From positions 52,684-116,683 of the forward strand of contig JBIICI010000003.1 in assembly GCA_044238935.1 (NCBI GenBank): 64,000 nt of DNA. The letters run 5' to 3'. The position numbers and the translations under genes were made by a program. A model generated the notes under the pieces. It had not been told where the DNA came from. It searched no databases and saw nothing but the letters and a program-made list of their open reading frames with translations. Of this stretch, positions 24,544 through 34,538 are shown piece by piece (position 1 is the first letter of the stretch; the number at the start of each line of letters is the position of its first letter). Source of the stretch: JBIICI01 sp044238935. Lineage in GTDB: Bacteria > Pseudomonadota > Alphaproteobacteria > Micavibrionales > Micavibrionaceae.

Positions 24544-27243
24544 TTACACATTATCCCCCGTATCCCCCTCTTCTTCCCCTTCTTCCTCAACCAACCAAGC
24601 CACGGACACAACTTTTTCATCGGCTTTGACGTTGAACAGGCGTACGCCTTGGGTGACGCGCGCCGTGAAGCGGACGCCGTCGATGGGGAGGCGGATGAGC
24701 TGCCCTGCGTCTGTGACCAGCATGACTTGGTGGCTGTCGGTGACGGGGAAGTTTGCGACGATAAAGCTGCCGTTTTTGTCGGTTAAGGCCATATTGGTTA
24801 CCCCCTGACCGCCGCGGCCTGTGATGCGGTAATCATAGGCGGATGTGCGTTTGCCGTAACCTTTTTCCGTGACGCTTAAGATAAATTGCTCTTGGTCTTT
24901 CAGCTGTTTAAAGCGTTCCTCAGATAGGGTGAAGTTTTGATCTAAATCCTCAATATTTGCATCTTCCATACCGCGTAAGGCGTTTGCCATTTTCAAATAG
25001 GCAGCGCGTTCCTCAGGTGTGGCGGGCACGGATTTTAGGACGGACATGGCAATGACTTCGTCATCTTTTTGTAATTTAATACCGCGCACGCCTGTGCTAT
25101 TGCGTCCTGCGAATACACGCAAAGAGTCAACAGGGAAGCGAATGGCTTTGCCCAAGCGGGTGGAGAGCATCACATCATCATTTTCCTGTGCTAATTTCAC
25201 AGAAACCATGCTCTCACCCTCTTCTAATTTCATCGCAATCAATCCGTTTGACCTGATATTCTTGAAATCGCTCAAGCGGTTGCGGCGCAATGTGCCGTGG
25301 GAGGTTGCGAACAAGATGTCCATATTATCATATAAATCCTCATCCTCCGGTAATCTTAGGTAAACGGAGACATTCTCACCCTCGGTTAAGGGGATCATAT
25401 TCACCAAGGCTTTGCCGCGTGTTTGCGGTGTACCAAGGGGGATTTGGTAAACTTTGAGGCGGTGCACAATCCCACGGCTGGTAAAGAAGAGAATCGGCGT
25501 GTGGGTGGAGGCAACGAAAAGGTCTGAGACGAAATCTTCATCTTTCATGCTCAAACCCGATCTACCCTTACCGCCACGACGTTGGGCGCGGTAGGTATCC
25601 AGCGGCACGCGTTTAACGTAACCGCCATGCGTGATGGTGACCACCATGTCTTCACGCACAATCAGGGATTCGATATTTTCTTCAAATTCGGCATCGACAA
25701 TTTCGGTGCGGCGTGGTGATCCGAAACGGGTTTTGACATCAATCAATTCCTCGCGCATGACCTCTAATAATTTCTCACGGCTTGCCAAGATGGTCAAATA
25801 TTCGGCGATTTTATCGGTAATTTCGCGCAATTCATCACCGATTTTATCGCGCTCCAATCCTGTTAAGCGGTGCAGGCGTAAATCCAAAATGGCTTTGGCT
25901 TGAACTTCGCTCATTTGATAGGTATTGCCCTCCAATAACGGATATTCGGGATCATCAATCAGGTTAATCAAGGGCGCAATGCTGTGGGCTGCCCATGCTT
26001 TGGCAAGCATTTGGGTTTTTGCCGTTTGCGGATCAGGGGCGTTACGAATGATGGCGATAATTTCATCAATATTGGCAACCGCCACCGCCAGACCTGCCAA
26101 GACATGGGCGCGATCACGGGCTTTGTTGAGGTCAAAAATCGTGCGGCGTGTGATGACTTCTTCACGGAATTCCAAGAAGGCTTTTAATATATCCACCAAC
26201 AACATGGTTTCAGGGCGACCGTGGTTTAACGCCACCACATTTGCACCAAAGCTGGTTTGCAAAAGCGTGTTTTTATACAATAAATTCAGCACCACATCGG
26301 CATTGGTATTGCGCTTTAATTCAACCACAATCCGCACGCCTTCGCGGTTGGATTCATCGCGGATTTCGGCAATGCCTTCGATAATTTTATCGCGGCCAAT
26401 TTCGCCCAAACGCTCTAATAACCGCCCCTTATTGACCTGATAGGGCATTTCGGTGACGATAATCGCCTCCCGATTTTCGCGGATTTGCTCAATATGGGTT
26501 CTGGCGCGCATCTTAATAGAGCCATTGCCTGTGGCATACGCCGCATGAATGCCAGCGCGACCTAAAATCTGCCCCCCTGTCGGGAAATCGGGGCCGTGGA
26601 TATATTGCATCAAATCCTGCACATCCAAATCGGGATTATCCAAGAGTGCCAAGCACGCATCAATGACCTCATTCAGATTGTGCGGTGGAATATTGGTTGC
26701 CATCCCCACGGCGATTCCGCTCGCGCCATTGACCAAAAGATTGGGAATACGGGACGGCAGAACGGTGGGTTCCGTTGTGGATTCATCATAGTTAGGGCGG
26801 AAAGCAACGGTGTCTTTTTCAATGTCTTCTAACAACGCCTCAGCGGCTTTGTTCAAACGTGCCTCGGTATAACGCATCGCGGCAGGGGGATCACCATCCA
26901 TCGATCCATAGTTCCCTTGCCCATCAATCAGCAACAGACGCATGGAAAAATCCTGCGCCATCCGCACCATCGCGTCATAAATCGCCGAATCACCGTGTGG
27001 GTGATACTTCCCCATCACATCCCCGACAATCCGCGCCGATTTCTTATAGGGTTTATCGGATGCATAGCCGCCTTCCTTCATCGCATAGAAAATACGGCGA
27101 TGCACAGGCTTCAACCCATCCCGCACATCAGGCAGGGCGCGCGATACGATCACACTCATGGCATAATCCAAATAGGATTTGCGCATTTCATCCTCAAGGG
27201 AGATCAGGGGGAAATGTTCGGGTGTTATGGGTGCTTGGGTCAT
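24544..27243 (-). CDS. gyrA: DNA gyrase subunit A
   Basis: 899 residues, usual length. It cuts and rejoins DNA within the GyrA2B2 tetramer. The catalytic tyrosine is Tyr125 in AAMRYTEARL. The quinolone-determining region reads HPHGDSAIYD with Ser86 and Asp90 (E. coli Ser83 and Asp87), the susceptible-type residues. The C-terminal beta-pinwheel has the GyrA-box-like RRGGKGRSG, and the tail is acidic (EEEGEEEGDTGD). A 42-base tract from its start region is copied at 5536-5577. Its 5' flank of about 200 bases separates it from the KAP gene on the same strand. Confidence 0.98.
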   Translation of the reverse strand: MTQAPITPEHFPLISLEDEMRKSYLDYAMSVIVSRALPDVRDGLKPVHRRIFYAMKEGGYASDKPYKKSARIVGDVMGKYHPHGDSAIYDAMVRMAQDFSMRLLLIDGQGNYGSMDGDPPAAMRYTEARLNKAAEALLEDIEKDTVAFRPNYDESTTEPTVLPSRIPNLLVNGASGIAVGMATNIPPHNLNEVIDACLALLDNPDLDVQDLMQYIHGPDFPTGGQILGRAGIHAAYATGNGSIKMRARTHIEQIRENREAIIVTEMPYQVNKGRLLERLGEIGRDKIIEGIAEIRDESNREGVRIVVELKRNTNADVVLNLLYKNTLLQTSFGANVVALNHGRPETMLLVDILKAFLEFREEVITRRTIFDLNKARDRAHVLAGLAVAVANIDEIIAIIRNAPDPQTAKTQMLAKAWAAHSIAPLINLIDDPEYPLLEGNTYQMSEVQAKAILDLRLHRLTGLERDKIGDELREITDKIAEYLTILASREKLLEVMREELIDVKTRFGSPRRTEIVDAEFEENIESLIVREDMVVTITHGGYVKRVPLDTYRAQRRGGKGRSGLSMKDEDFVSDLFVASTHTPILFFTSRGIVHRLKVYQIPLGTPQTRGKALVNMIPLTEGENVSVYLRLPEDEDLYDNMDILFATSHGTLRRNRLSDFKNIRSNGLIAMKLEEGESMVSVKLAQENDDVMLSTRLGKAIRFPVDSLRVFAGRNSTGVRGIKLQKDDEVIAMSVLKSVPATPEERAAYLKMANALRGMEDANIEDLDQNFTLSEERFKQLKDQEQFILSVTEKGYGKRTSAYDYRITGRGGQGVTNMALTDKNGSFIVANFPVTDSHQVMLVTDAGQLIRLPIDGVRFTARVTQGVRLFNVKADEKVVSVAWLVEEEGEEEGDTGDNV

Positions 27244-27449
27244 AATATGATCAGAATCTGCCTTTAAAATGTATCTTTCTTTTTAGCAGGTCTGAAAGGG
27301 AAGGGCAAGGGGGAATGGAAAACAGCACATGATTATATCATGTGCCGCATAGTCAACATCCAGCAGATCAGATAGATTAAAGGAAAAGCTTTGCGTAAGC
27401 TGCGCAACCTCTTGGATACTTAGAAATAACAGCTTAAATTTAGGCGACT

Positions 27450-28802
27450 TTAATCAATAAAATTGCCCCAGCTTTCAATCTTCTCATAGGCATATTCAAA
27501 GGCTGATGCTTCTTGGCGGGAACTGTTTCTAATTCGAGCAGAACGAAATTCTTGCTTGCTGATATCATCTAGTATATCTTTAGCCCTATTTTCTTCTTTA
27601 AAGCCATCCTCAAGCACTCTTAAACTGTAGCTCGATTCTTGAGGTCGATATAAAAATTGTGCAAAAACATACATAAGAGGCGGATGAACATCATCACGAA
27701 AATTTTTACTTTTTAAATACTTTAACACCACCTCCATGTCTATAACGCGTTGCCCGATCTGACGGTATATATCTGGATTCTCTACCCTGATAGCCAATAA
27801 AAACAAAGCTGCATCTCTAAGCAATTCAGAACTGTTTTTACCTGTTTCAATCGCCATAATTTGCGAAAATGTTCGAAATACAGACTCAATTTGCCTTGGT
27901 AATAATCCACATTCACGAAACAGCTGTTCCATAAAAAACAGAATTTCTTGCTCATCATCTTTCTTAAAACAAAAATTAACGCCTTCTGCCTGCTTCTGAG
28001 TCCAAAATTTATCCGCCAAATCATTTAAATATGGATTTATGTCGATGCTCTTTAATTCAGGCAGATCTGCTTCACGCGTGACAAATCGCAAATAATAACT
28101 CTCAAAATCAATATCGCCATAGATTTGTTGAATGGATTTTTGAATTTGTTTCCTGTTGACCGCCAAGACAAAACATACGCCCTTAACGCCGAATAGGTGC
28201 TTGATGGCTTCTAAAAACTGGATGGCATAATCAGGGCGCACGCGATCCAATTCATCGACTAAGACAATAATTGGCTTTTGGTCGCTTTGTTTTATATATT
28301 CTCTAAGTTTCTGCCTAATGGTTTCATAGGATTTTTTCTTCAAAGTATATTCTTGGTAAATATCTTCGGCTTCTTTAATCGGATCGGCTGCCTGTTCAAC
28401 TTTTTTCAACGCTTCAGCAATATTTATCCCTGTTGTGTGCGCAATAATATCATTACCACATAATCCTGCAGCAAGTAATCCGCCCTTAAAAGAGTTTTTA
28501 ATTTCGTTATCATTCGGAAAAGCCTCAATAAAGGCAGATAAAATAGGAATAATCGGATTATTATCAAAATCCGTTTCCCACGCATTAATGCTTACAACCT
28601 TATGCCCTTTGTCTTTCAATTCCTTTCCCCACATCTGCAAAAAAGTTGTTTTTCCTGCGCCAAAAGTGGCATTTAATCCCAAAACAAAGCCTTCGTCATA
28701 AAACGGCGAAAACTTGGTGAGTCCTTCTGTTAAACTATCTGCTAATTTTTTGCGGTTAAATTTATCAAAACTGCTGAAATCGATTTGAGGGGATATGGAC
28801 AT
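27450..28802 (-). CDS. KAP family P-loop NTPase
   Basis: About 450 residues from the ATG at 28802, preceded by AGAGAG; an in-frame start at 28859 lacks a site. Walker A is NATFGAGKTTF (44-54). Walker B is PIIVLVDELDRVRPDYA, with the KAP-specific ELDR followed by AIQFLEAIKHLF and FVLAVNRKQI. No membrane insertion is obvious, unlike many KAP proteins. KAP NTPases occur in animals, bacteria and phage-defence loci; the role here is unknown. It stands alone between gyrA and obgE in an otherwise core region, which suggests horizontal gain. Confidence 0.88.
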   Translation of the reverse strand: MSISPQIDFSSFDKFNRKKLADSLTEGLTKFSPFYDEGFVLGLNATFGAGKTTFLQMWGKELKDKGHKVVSINAWETDFDNNPIIPILSAFIEAFPNDNEIKNSFKGGLLAAGLCGNDIIAHTTGINIAEALKKVEQAADPIKEAEDIYQEYTLKKKSYETIRQKLREYIKQSDQKPIIVLVDELDRVRPDYAIQFLEAIKHLFGVKGVCFVLAVNRKQIQKSIQQIYGDIDFESYYLRFVTREADLPELKSIDINPYLNDLADKFWTQKQAEGVNFCFKKDDEQEILFFMEQLFRECGLLPRQIESVFRTFSQIMAIETGKNSSELLRDAALFLLAIRVENPDIYRQIGQRVIDMEVVLKYLKSKNFRDDVHPPLMYVFAQFLYRPQESSYSLRVLEDGFKEENRAKDILDDISKQEFRSARIRNSSRQEASAFEYAYEKIESWGNFID

Positions 28803-28975
28803 ATGTAATACTCTCTCTAATTTTAAAAATATTTGGAAAATGCTATCAAATAAGCACAACTAAAGAAAGAGTTTAGTTTTTAACATCTCTTATCACGCCT
28901 GAAATTTTGAAGAGTGCTCACCATGCCACTTTAAAAAACTTGTTTTCTTGAAACGAACGCCGTATAGTGCGGCTT

Positions 28976-30025
28976 ATGAAATTCCTCGACCAAGTTAAAA
29001 TATACCTGCAAAGCGGTAATGGCGGCCCCGGATGCGTTAGTTTTCGGCGCGAAAAATCTGTGCCTGAAGGGGGGCCTAATGGTGGCAATGGCGGGCGCGG
29101 CGGCGATGTGATTTTCCGTTGCGTGGATGCGTTAAACACATTGATTGATTTTCGCTATCAACAGCATTTCCGTGCACAGCATGGCGAACACGGTAAAGGG
29201 CGTAACCGTAGTGGCGCACAGGGGCAACCTGCGATTGTCAATGTGCCTGTGGGGACAGAAATTATGGATGAAGAACGCGAAATTGTTCTGTTTGAAATGA
29301 TGGAAGTCGGGCAAGAAATTGTTGTGTTAAAAGGCGGTGATGGCGGTTTTGGCAATACACATTATAAATCCGCCACCAACCAAGCCCCCCGCAAAGCCTT
29401 ACCCGGTTGGCCGGGGGCTGAAATGGCGGTCTGGTTACGCTTAAAATTGATTGCGGATGTGGGATTGGTGGGACTGCCCAATGCAGGAAAATCAACATTT
29501 TTGGCAGCGTGTTCGGAGGCAAAACCCAAAATCGCCGATTATCCCTTTACCACATTGCACCCGAATTTAGGGATCGTTAAAATTGGCGGCACGGATTTTG
29601 TGATGGCGGATATTCCGGGTCTGATTGAGGGCGCCAGCGAAGGGCATGGGCTGGGGGATCGTTTCCTTGGGCATGTGGAACGCACCGCCACCCTCCTCCA
29701 CTTAATCGACATCACCCAAGATGATATTGTTGAGGCCTATCGGATCATTCGTAATGAGCTTGAGGCCTATGATGAGCATTATGGCAGCGAACTTTCAACA
29801 AAGGATGAGATTATCGTTCTAACCAAGGCGGATGCTTTAGGGGAAGAGCTTTCGGCACATCAAGCCAAACTCTTCAAAAAAGCCACCAAGAAAGAGGTAT
29901 TCGTTGCCTCCGCCGCGGCACAGATTAATGTTGAGCCGATTCTATATGCCTGTATGCAAAAAGTCATGCAACGCGCCCAAGACGAAAAAGCCGAAAAACC
30001 TAATAAGGCTTGGACATCTTTGTGA
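28976..30025 (+). CDS. obgE: Obg/CgtA GTPase
   Basis: 349 residues. A ribosome-associated GTPase involved in 50S assembly and stress response. The Gly-rich Obg fold opens with MKFLDQVKIYLQSGNGGPG and has GGPNGGNGGRGGDV. The G domain has GLPNAGKST (G1), DIPGLIEGA (G3) and LTKAD (G4). A GTG nine bases upstream is an alternative start, but the ATG at 28976 gives the conserved N-terminus. The C-terminal OCT domain is short or missing, as in many Alphaproteobacteria. There is no rplU-rpmA in front of it, unlike the usual order. Confidence 0.97.
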   Translation: MKFLDQVKIYLQSGNGGPGCVSFRREKSVPEGGPNGGNGGRGGDVIFRCVDALNTLIDFRYQQHFRAQHGEHGKGRNRSGAQGQPAIVNVPVGTEIMDEEREIVLFEMMEVGQEIVVLKGGDGGFGNTHYKSATNQAPRKALPGWPGAEMAVWLRLKLIADVGLVGLPNAGKSTFLAACSEAKPKIADYPFTTLHPNLGIVKIGGTDFVMADIPGLIEGASEGHGLGDRFLGHVERTATLLHLIDITQDDIVEAYRIIRNELEAYDEHYGSELSTKDEIIVLTKADALGEELSAHQAKLFKKATKKEVFVASAAAQINVEPILYACMQKVMQRAQDEKAEKPNKAWTSL

Positions 30026-30076
30026 TTTAGACCACCATTTTATTCTATGACAAAAACCCAGCCAAAGAGGTGAGAA

Positions 30077-30670
30077 GTGAAGATGATAAAATTCTACTTT
30101 TCCCTCTTTTTCTTTTTGATACTGTTTTATTGTTTTTCATACAGCGTTTTTGCAAAACAGATCCAATCACCCAAAGAGTTTGCTTTGCAAAACACCACAA
30201 CCTATATCGGTTTTGATGTTCGCTATCTTGGTATACGACATGTGAATGGTCAATTTCATGATTTTCATGGATCATTTTCAAATGATGCCACACATCCCGA
30301 ATATAACCATGCCGATATTATCATTAACACAAAAAGCATTGACACAGGATCAAAATATCGTGACAGAGATCTGAAAGGATCTTCATTTTTTGATGTCGAT
30401 CAATATCCAACAATGATATTTTATAGCAAAAATATCAAATGGGACTCAGGCTATTCTGGAACGACAACAGGAAATTTGACGTTATTAGGGGTCACAAAAC
30501 CACTTAAAATGCATATTCAGAAGATCAAAACAGATTCAGATGGAGATGCATTTATAGTAACAGGGCAAATTAAACGCACTGATTTTGGCATGAATGCATT
30601 AAGAGGCATAATTGGAAATAATGTATTTTTAACAATAAATTACAACACCAACCCAAAACAAAGACATTAA
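30077..30670 (+). CDS. YceI-like periplasmic lipocalin-fold protein
   Basis: About 197 residues with a Sec signal peptide (hydrophobic residues 6-25, probable cleavage after VFA). The mature part is YceI-like: VRYLGIRHVNGQFHDFHGSF, SIDTGSKYRDRDLKGSSFFD, QYPTMIFYS and GNLTLLGVTKPL. YceI proteins bind polyisoprenoid or similar lipids in a beta-barrel. It starts at GTG 30077 or ATG 30083, both served by AGAGGTG. It is followed on the same strand by a small lipoprotein and hemJ. Confidence 0.9.
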   Translation: MKMIKFYFSLFFFLILFYCFSYSVFAKQIQSPKEFALQNTTTYIGFDVRYLGIRHVNGQFHDFHGSFSNDATHPEYNHADIIINTKSIDTGSKYRDRDLKGSSFFDVDQYPTMIFYSKNIKWDSGYSGTTTGNLTLLGVTKPLKMHIQKIKTDSDGDAFIVTGQIKRTDFGMNALRGIIGNNVFLTINYNTNPKQRH

Positions 30671-30747
30671 AAACTTTATCGCTTGCATAGCGAACATAGA
30701 TACGGCATGAATAATGTTCACCTCTTTTTCCAAAGGATACATAAAAA

Positions 30748-31107
30748 ATGAAATTCACATCCCTGATTTTTATATCGCTTATATTCCTAAGTGCCTGTGG
30801 CACAATGACAGAAATCAAAACATCCCCGATTGAGCAACAGATTTACAATTCAGGAAACCACTACCAATTCTTATCGAGCGGACTAAAACAATCTAATGAC
30901 GATATTGTCAAAGGGCAACAGCTTGTGACAAAAGGGCAAAAGAAGATAGAAACAGGCAAGAAATTTGCAAAGAAGGCAGAGAATTTATTTGATGACGGCG
31001 AAAAAAATATTAAAAAAGGTCAAGATTTGATCAAAAATGCTGAGAAAGAAAAAAAGGATATTATACAAGCCTATCAAATTGATATAAATCAAAATAAAGG
31101 AGAATAA
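30748..31107 (+). CDS. Small coiled-coil lipoprotein
   Basis: 119 residues. A signal peptide with lipobox LSAC (Cys17) predicts a lipid-anchored protein. The mature part is Lys/Glu-rich with repeats of the form (K/D)(K/D)GxxLxxxA (for example VKGQQLVTKGQKKIETGKKF), predicting a long amphipathic helix or coiled coil. No family assigned; superficially like Lpp-type or SlyB-unrelated spacers. AAAGGAT precedes the ATG. It ends four bases before hemJ, so the two are probably co-transcribed. Confidence 0.75.
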   Translation: MKFTSLIFISLIFLSACGTMTEIKTSPIEQQIYNSGNHYQFLSSGLKQSNDDIVKGQQLVTKGQKKIETGKKFAKKAENLFDDGEKNIKKGQDLIKNAEKEKKDIIQAYQIDINQNKGE

Positions 31108-31110
31108 ACA

Positions 31111-31530
31111 ATGCTTTATTTATGGCTAAGAGCCTTACATATTATCGCGATGGTCGCATGGATGGCAGGATTATTTTATTTACCGCGCCTGTATGTGTAT
31201 CATACGGAATACCCTGAAAATGCGGCTATGTTGAAAGTTATGGAACGAAAATTGCTGCGTTTTATTATGAACCCCGCCATGATCTTGACCTTGATCTTTG
31301 GGATCAGCATGTTAATCACGAACCCTGATCTTTTGTCCCACGGGTGGATTCATGTAAAACTCACCTGCGTTGCCACTTTGGCCATTTTCCACATGGTCTT
31401 AGCCAAATGGCGCAAAGATTTTGAAAAAGATTATAATCCCAGATCATCAAAATTTTATCGGCTAGCCAACGAAGTGCCGACTCTGTTATTAATCGTGATT
31501 GTGATCCTTGCAATTCTAAAACCGTTTTAA
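31111..31530 (+). CDS. hemJ: Protoporphyrinogen IX oxidase HemJ
   Basis: 139 residues, four membrane helices. HemJ oxidises protoporphyrinogen IX to protoporphyrin IX in heme synthesis. The N-terminal motif LRALHIIAMVAWMAGLFYLP with its conserved His, followed by RLYVYH, is diagnostic, and the C-terminal NEVPTLLLIVIVILAILKPF is standard. It is preceded by AAAGGAGAA at a good distance. With hemW at 19117 this gives two heme-pathway genes in the window, though not in one operon. Confidence 0.95.
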   Translation: MLYLWLRALHIIAMVAWMAGLFYLPRLYVYHTEYPENAAMLKVMERKLLRFIMNPAMILTLIFGISMLITNPDLLSHGWIHVKLTCVATLAIFHMVLAKWRKDFEKDYNPRSSKFYRLANEVPTLLLIVIVILAILKPF

Positions 31531-31571
31531 ACCATATTGTATAGCCTATCGCATATAGAATGATTCTCATT

Positions 31572-32678
31572 TTATTTGCGCTGCGCTATATCAATCACAA
31601 CATCCGCCAATCGCGTCGCCGCATTGCTGCACCCTAAACTGAGGGCGGCGGCGGCGGCGTTTTCCAATAGCTCTGGTGTTTTTAGAAACGCATCGATTTT
31701 ATGTTTTAGAAAATCCGCAGTAAAATCATTTTGGGAAACACACCACCCTCCCCCTACGGCAGCGACATATTCTGCATTGCGCGTTTGTTGTTGATCCGCG
31801 TGATGTGGATAAGGCACAAAAATCGCAGGACGCCCCGCCGTTGTCAATTCAGCAACCGTACTCGCGCCAGAGCGCGTAATCACAAGATGCGCCTTTTCAA
31901 GCTGCGCAGGCATATCATCAAAAAAGGGCTGCAATATATAATCAACGCCGATTTTTTCGTATCGCGCCCGCACAGATTCAAGATCAACCGCTCGACATTG
32001 CTGGGTAATATGCAGGCGCTTTCGTTGATCTGCTGTTAAATTCTCAAGATATTCAGGAACGACCTCCGAAAACACACTTGCGCCTAATGACCCCCCTAAG
32101 ATCAATAGGCGTAACGGTTTATCCCCTTTTGGGGCAAGATAAGACACATTCGAAAGCGCGGCAATCGCAGCCCGCACGGGATTGCCTGTGACCCTTACAC
32201 GATCTTGCATAGCTGGTGTCACAAATTTTGTTTCTGCCACCCAAAGGGCAATGCGGCGCGCCTTTGGCGCCAACATGATATTGGCCTTGCCCAAGGTCAT
32301 ATTTTGCTCATGGATTAGGGTCTCAATTTTAACATGCTGCGCCGCCAAAACTGTTGGGAAAGACGGGTATCCACCAAATCCTATCACGGCGCAAGGTTGA
32401 TATTGTAATAATATAATATGGGCTTTGATATACCCCAACGCCAAAACCAGCATTGTTTTTATTTTAGAAATCAACCCTGCTTTTAACGTCGCCGAAGGCA
32501 CATAAAGAACCTGATCCCCTGTGAACTGATCCTTGAATTTCAAACCACGATGATCTGTCACCCAAATCATTTTAAAGCCACGCTCTTTCAAAACAGATGT
32601 CAACGCAAGGGCAGGAAAAATATGCCCTCCTGTCCCTCCTGCACTGATGATAATGATTGGCTGATCGACATGCCGCAT
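31572..32678 (-). CDS. murG: MurG, lipid II-forming GlcNAc transferase
   Basis: 368 residues. A GT28 enzyme of the inner-membrane cytoplasmic face that adds GlcNAc to lipid I. Seen: the N-terminal GGTGGHIFPALALT loop, GFGGYPSFPT, EQNMTLGKAN, LGGSLGA, and the donor site ITRSGASTVAELTTAGRPAI followed by VPYPHHADQQQ. It starts seven bases after the ftsW stop on the same strand, the classic ftsW-murG order of the dcw cluster. murC does not follow; the gene is convergent with hemJ. Confidence 0.97.
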   Translation of the reverse strand: MRHVDQPIIIISAGGTGGHIFPALALTSVLKERGFKMIWVTDHRGLKFKDQFTGDQVLYVPSATLKAGLISKIKTMLVLALGYIKAHIILLQYQPCAVIGFGGYPSFPTVLAAQHVKIETLIHEQNMTLGKANIMLAPKARRIALWVAETKFVTPAMQDRVRVTGNPVRAAIAALSNVSYLAPKGDKPLRLLILGGSLGASVFSEVVPEYLENLTADQRKRLHITQQCRAVDLESVRARYEKIGVDYILQPFFDDMPAQLEKAHLVITRSGASTVAELTTAGRPAIFVPYPHHADQQQTRNAEYVAAVGGGWCVSQNDFTADFLKHKIDAFLKTPELLENAAAAALSLGCSNAATRLADVVIDIAQRK

Positions 32679-32685
32679 TTTTATT

Positions 32686-33888
32686 TTATCCTGTTATTGT
32701 TCGATTTTTACGATAAATCCCTGCCTGAGAAACACCTTTGGACGCATGACGACGTGTCAAAGACAACACAACCCCCATCGCAATCCCCATCGCTAAGATA
32801 GAAGATCCGCCGTAACTTAAAAACGGCAATGTCATTCCTTTTGGGGGTAAAAGTTTTATGGCTGAGCCCATATGAATAAAAGTTTGCAGCCCAAACATAG
32901 ATAATAAGCCCCCCACAACCAAGATAATAAACAGATTTTCGCTATTTAATGCGCGATTCATACCGCGTAAAATCACAAAGAAATAAATTCCAATGACTAA
33001 TAATGTAAAAATCAACCCAAATTCTTCGCCAATGACGGAAAAGATAAAATCGGCATGCGCGTCAGGCAGGCGCAATTTGACAACCCCCTCACCGGGTCCA
33101 CGCCCAAAAATGCCGCCCTCACGAAACGCATCCAAAGAGTAATTAATCTGATAATTATCACTGGTTTCAGGATTTAAAAATCCATCAATCCGTTCATGAA
33201 CATGCGGAAACAGACTATACATCGCATAAATCCCAAACACACCCAACCCCAGCAAAATCACCACAATCCGAAAAGGTAACCCCGCCAAGAAAATTTGAGC
33301 CAACCAAATGCACGTTGTTACCACTGTCATCCCAAAATCAGGCTGCGCCATCAATAAGGAAACAATCAACAACCACACACCACCCGTGACCATAATCCCT
33401 TTATATTTTTGGTGATTTTCTAAATGATGCGATAAAATCCACGCCGAAACAATGGCAAAGGCTGGCTTTATAAACTCGCTAGGCTGCAAAGAAAACCCCA
33501 AAACCCCAATCCAACGTTTTGCCCCCTTGATCTCTGCCCCAAAAAGCAAAACAGCAATCATCAAAATCACTGCGGCCCCAAACATTAACGTTGCAGCGCG
33601 CCAGATACCCCGTGGCGATAAAAACGAAAACCCCAACAAACAGACCATAGAGGCCATCGCATAGAGAACATGATGTTTAATAAAGAAAAACTGATCCGCC
33701 CCAATACGCGTTGCCACCGCAGGGCTGGCCGCCATTACCATGACAATGCCGGTTAAAATAAGCGCCACAAAAATTGCAAGCAACGTGCGGTCAACTGTGC
33801 GCCACCAACCTTCTAAAAAAGAGCGATTTTGAGGACGAAATGGGGATTTGAGATCAGAGAGCATAGAAAAAAGACACTTTATAAACAA
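32686..33888 (-). CDS. ftsW: FtsW, septal peptidoglycan glycosyltransferase
   Basis: 400 residues, about ten membrane helices, SEDS family. It polymerises lipid II at the division septum together with FtsI. The family end signature LLPPKGMTLPFLSYGGSSI is present, and the large periplasmic loop has the RIDGFLNPE and GEGVVKLRLPDAHADFIFSV segments. Pairing with murG directly downstream supports FtsW over RodA. The N-terminus may start a few codons later than 33888, as several Met codons are available. Confidence 0.96.
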   Translation of the reverse strand: MFIKCLFSMLSDLKSPFRPQNRSFLEGWWRTVDRTLLAIFVALILTGIVMVMAASPAVATRIGADQFFFIKHHVLYAMASMVCLLGFSFLSPRGIWRAATLMFGAAVILMIAVLLFGAEIKGAKRWIGVLGFSLQPSEFIKPAFAIVSAWILSHHLENHQKYKGIMVTGGVWLLIVSLLMAQPDFGMTVVTTCIWLAQIFLAGLPFRIVVILLGLGVFGIYAMYSLFPHVHERIDGFLNPETSDNYQINYSLDAFREGGIFGRGPGEGVVKLRLPDAHADFIFSVIGEEFGLIFTLLVIGIYFFVILRGMNRALNSENLFIILVVGGLLSMFGLQTFIHMGSAIKLLPPKGMTLPFLSYGGSSILAMGIAMGVVLSLTRRHASKGVSQAGIYRKNRTITG

Positions 33889-34215
33889 GGTTTCAAAAAC
33901 TATACAATATTTTCCATCAACGTCAAACGAAGAAAAAGATCAATATCGACACGCATTTACAGTTATTCTGAATAAAAATTCACGAATTTTTATTGAGCCC
34001 CCTTTACAGGGAATGCTCGCCACACTGTTGGCGCGGCTGCACTCGCGGCCTTGTCATTCCTATTAAAAATATGATTTCTAAATAGGAATGACTATAATAT
34101 AATAAAGTTCTTGACAATAGAGAGTGAAATCCCTAATTTGGCACAATATTTTAATAAACAGATATTTTATTCAGTAAATGCCCTTAATTTTAGGGCGTAT
34201 TTTTTAGGTGATACT
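33889..34215. other. Intergenic region with a perfect 12-base inverted repeat and rpmJ promoter
   Basis: No gene is seen in these 327 bases. GTCATTCCTATT (34053-34064) and AATAGGAATGAC (34081-34092) form a perfect hairpin. TTGACA at 34112-34117 followed after 17 bases by TAATTT is a plausible promoter for rpmJ. An A/T-only hairpin (33974-33991) is also present. Confidence 0.5.
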
Positions 34216-34341
34216 ATGAAAGTTGTGAACTCAATCAAAACATTAAAGGTCAGAGACCGTAACTGCCGCGTGATTCGTCGTCGTGGGCGTTTATATGTTA
34301 TCAATAAAATGAACCCTCGCTTTAAAGTACGTCAGGGATAA
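34216..34341 (+). CDS. rpmJ: 50S ribosomal protein L36
   Basis: 41 residues: MKVVNSIKTLKVRDRNCRVI then RRRGRLYVINKMNPRFKVRQ. This is the alphaproteobacterial form of L36, with only one of the zinc Cys retained, so it is the zinc-independent type. The gene is shorter than most gene finders' cut-offs. A terminator follows at once and a plausible promoter lies 99 bases upstream, so it is a single-gene unit. Confidence 0.96.
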   Translation: MKVVNSIKTLKVRDRNCRVIRRRGRLYVINKMNPRFKVRQG

Positions 34342-34361
34342 TTGACCGACCCCTATAACAT

Positions 34362-34404
34362 AAAAGCCCGCAACTTCTATAGAGGTTTTCGGGCTTCTTT
34401 TGTT
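34362..34404 (+). terminator. Terminator after rpmJ
   Basis: AAGCCCG pairs with CGGGCTT, and the inner bases AACTTCTATAGAGGTT continue the stem with one wobble. CTTTTGTT follows. Confidence 0.85.
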
Positions 34405-34538
34405 CAAAGATAAACAAAAATAAACTGATATTTTACGACATTCCCCCTGTTCAGTATTGATTTCTTTGGGTATAGTGTTGACTTTGTTAATGCACATTAT
34501 GTGTTAATTTTATTTTTTTAATACGGCGTCTGAAAATT

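Noticed and set aside
24626..27267. Several long frames on the plus strand over gyrA
   Set aside because: Composition and phase are those of shadows opposite a strongly coding gene; no start sites or family motifs.
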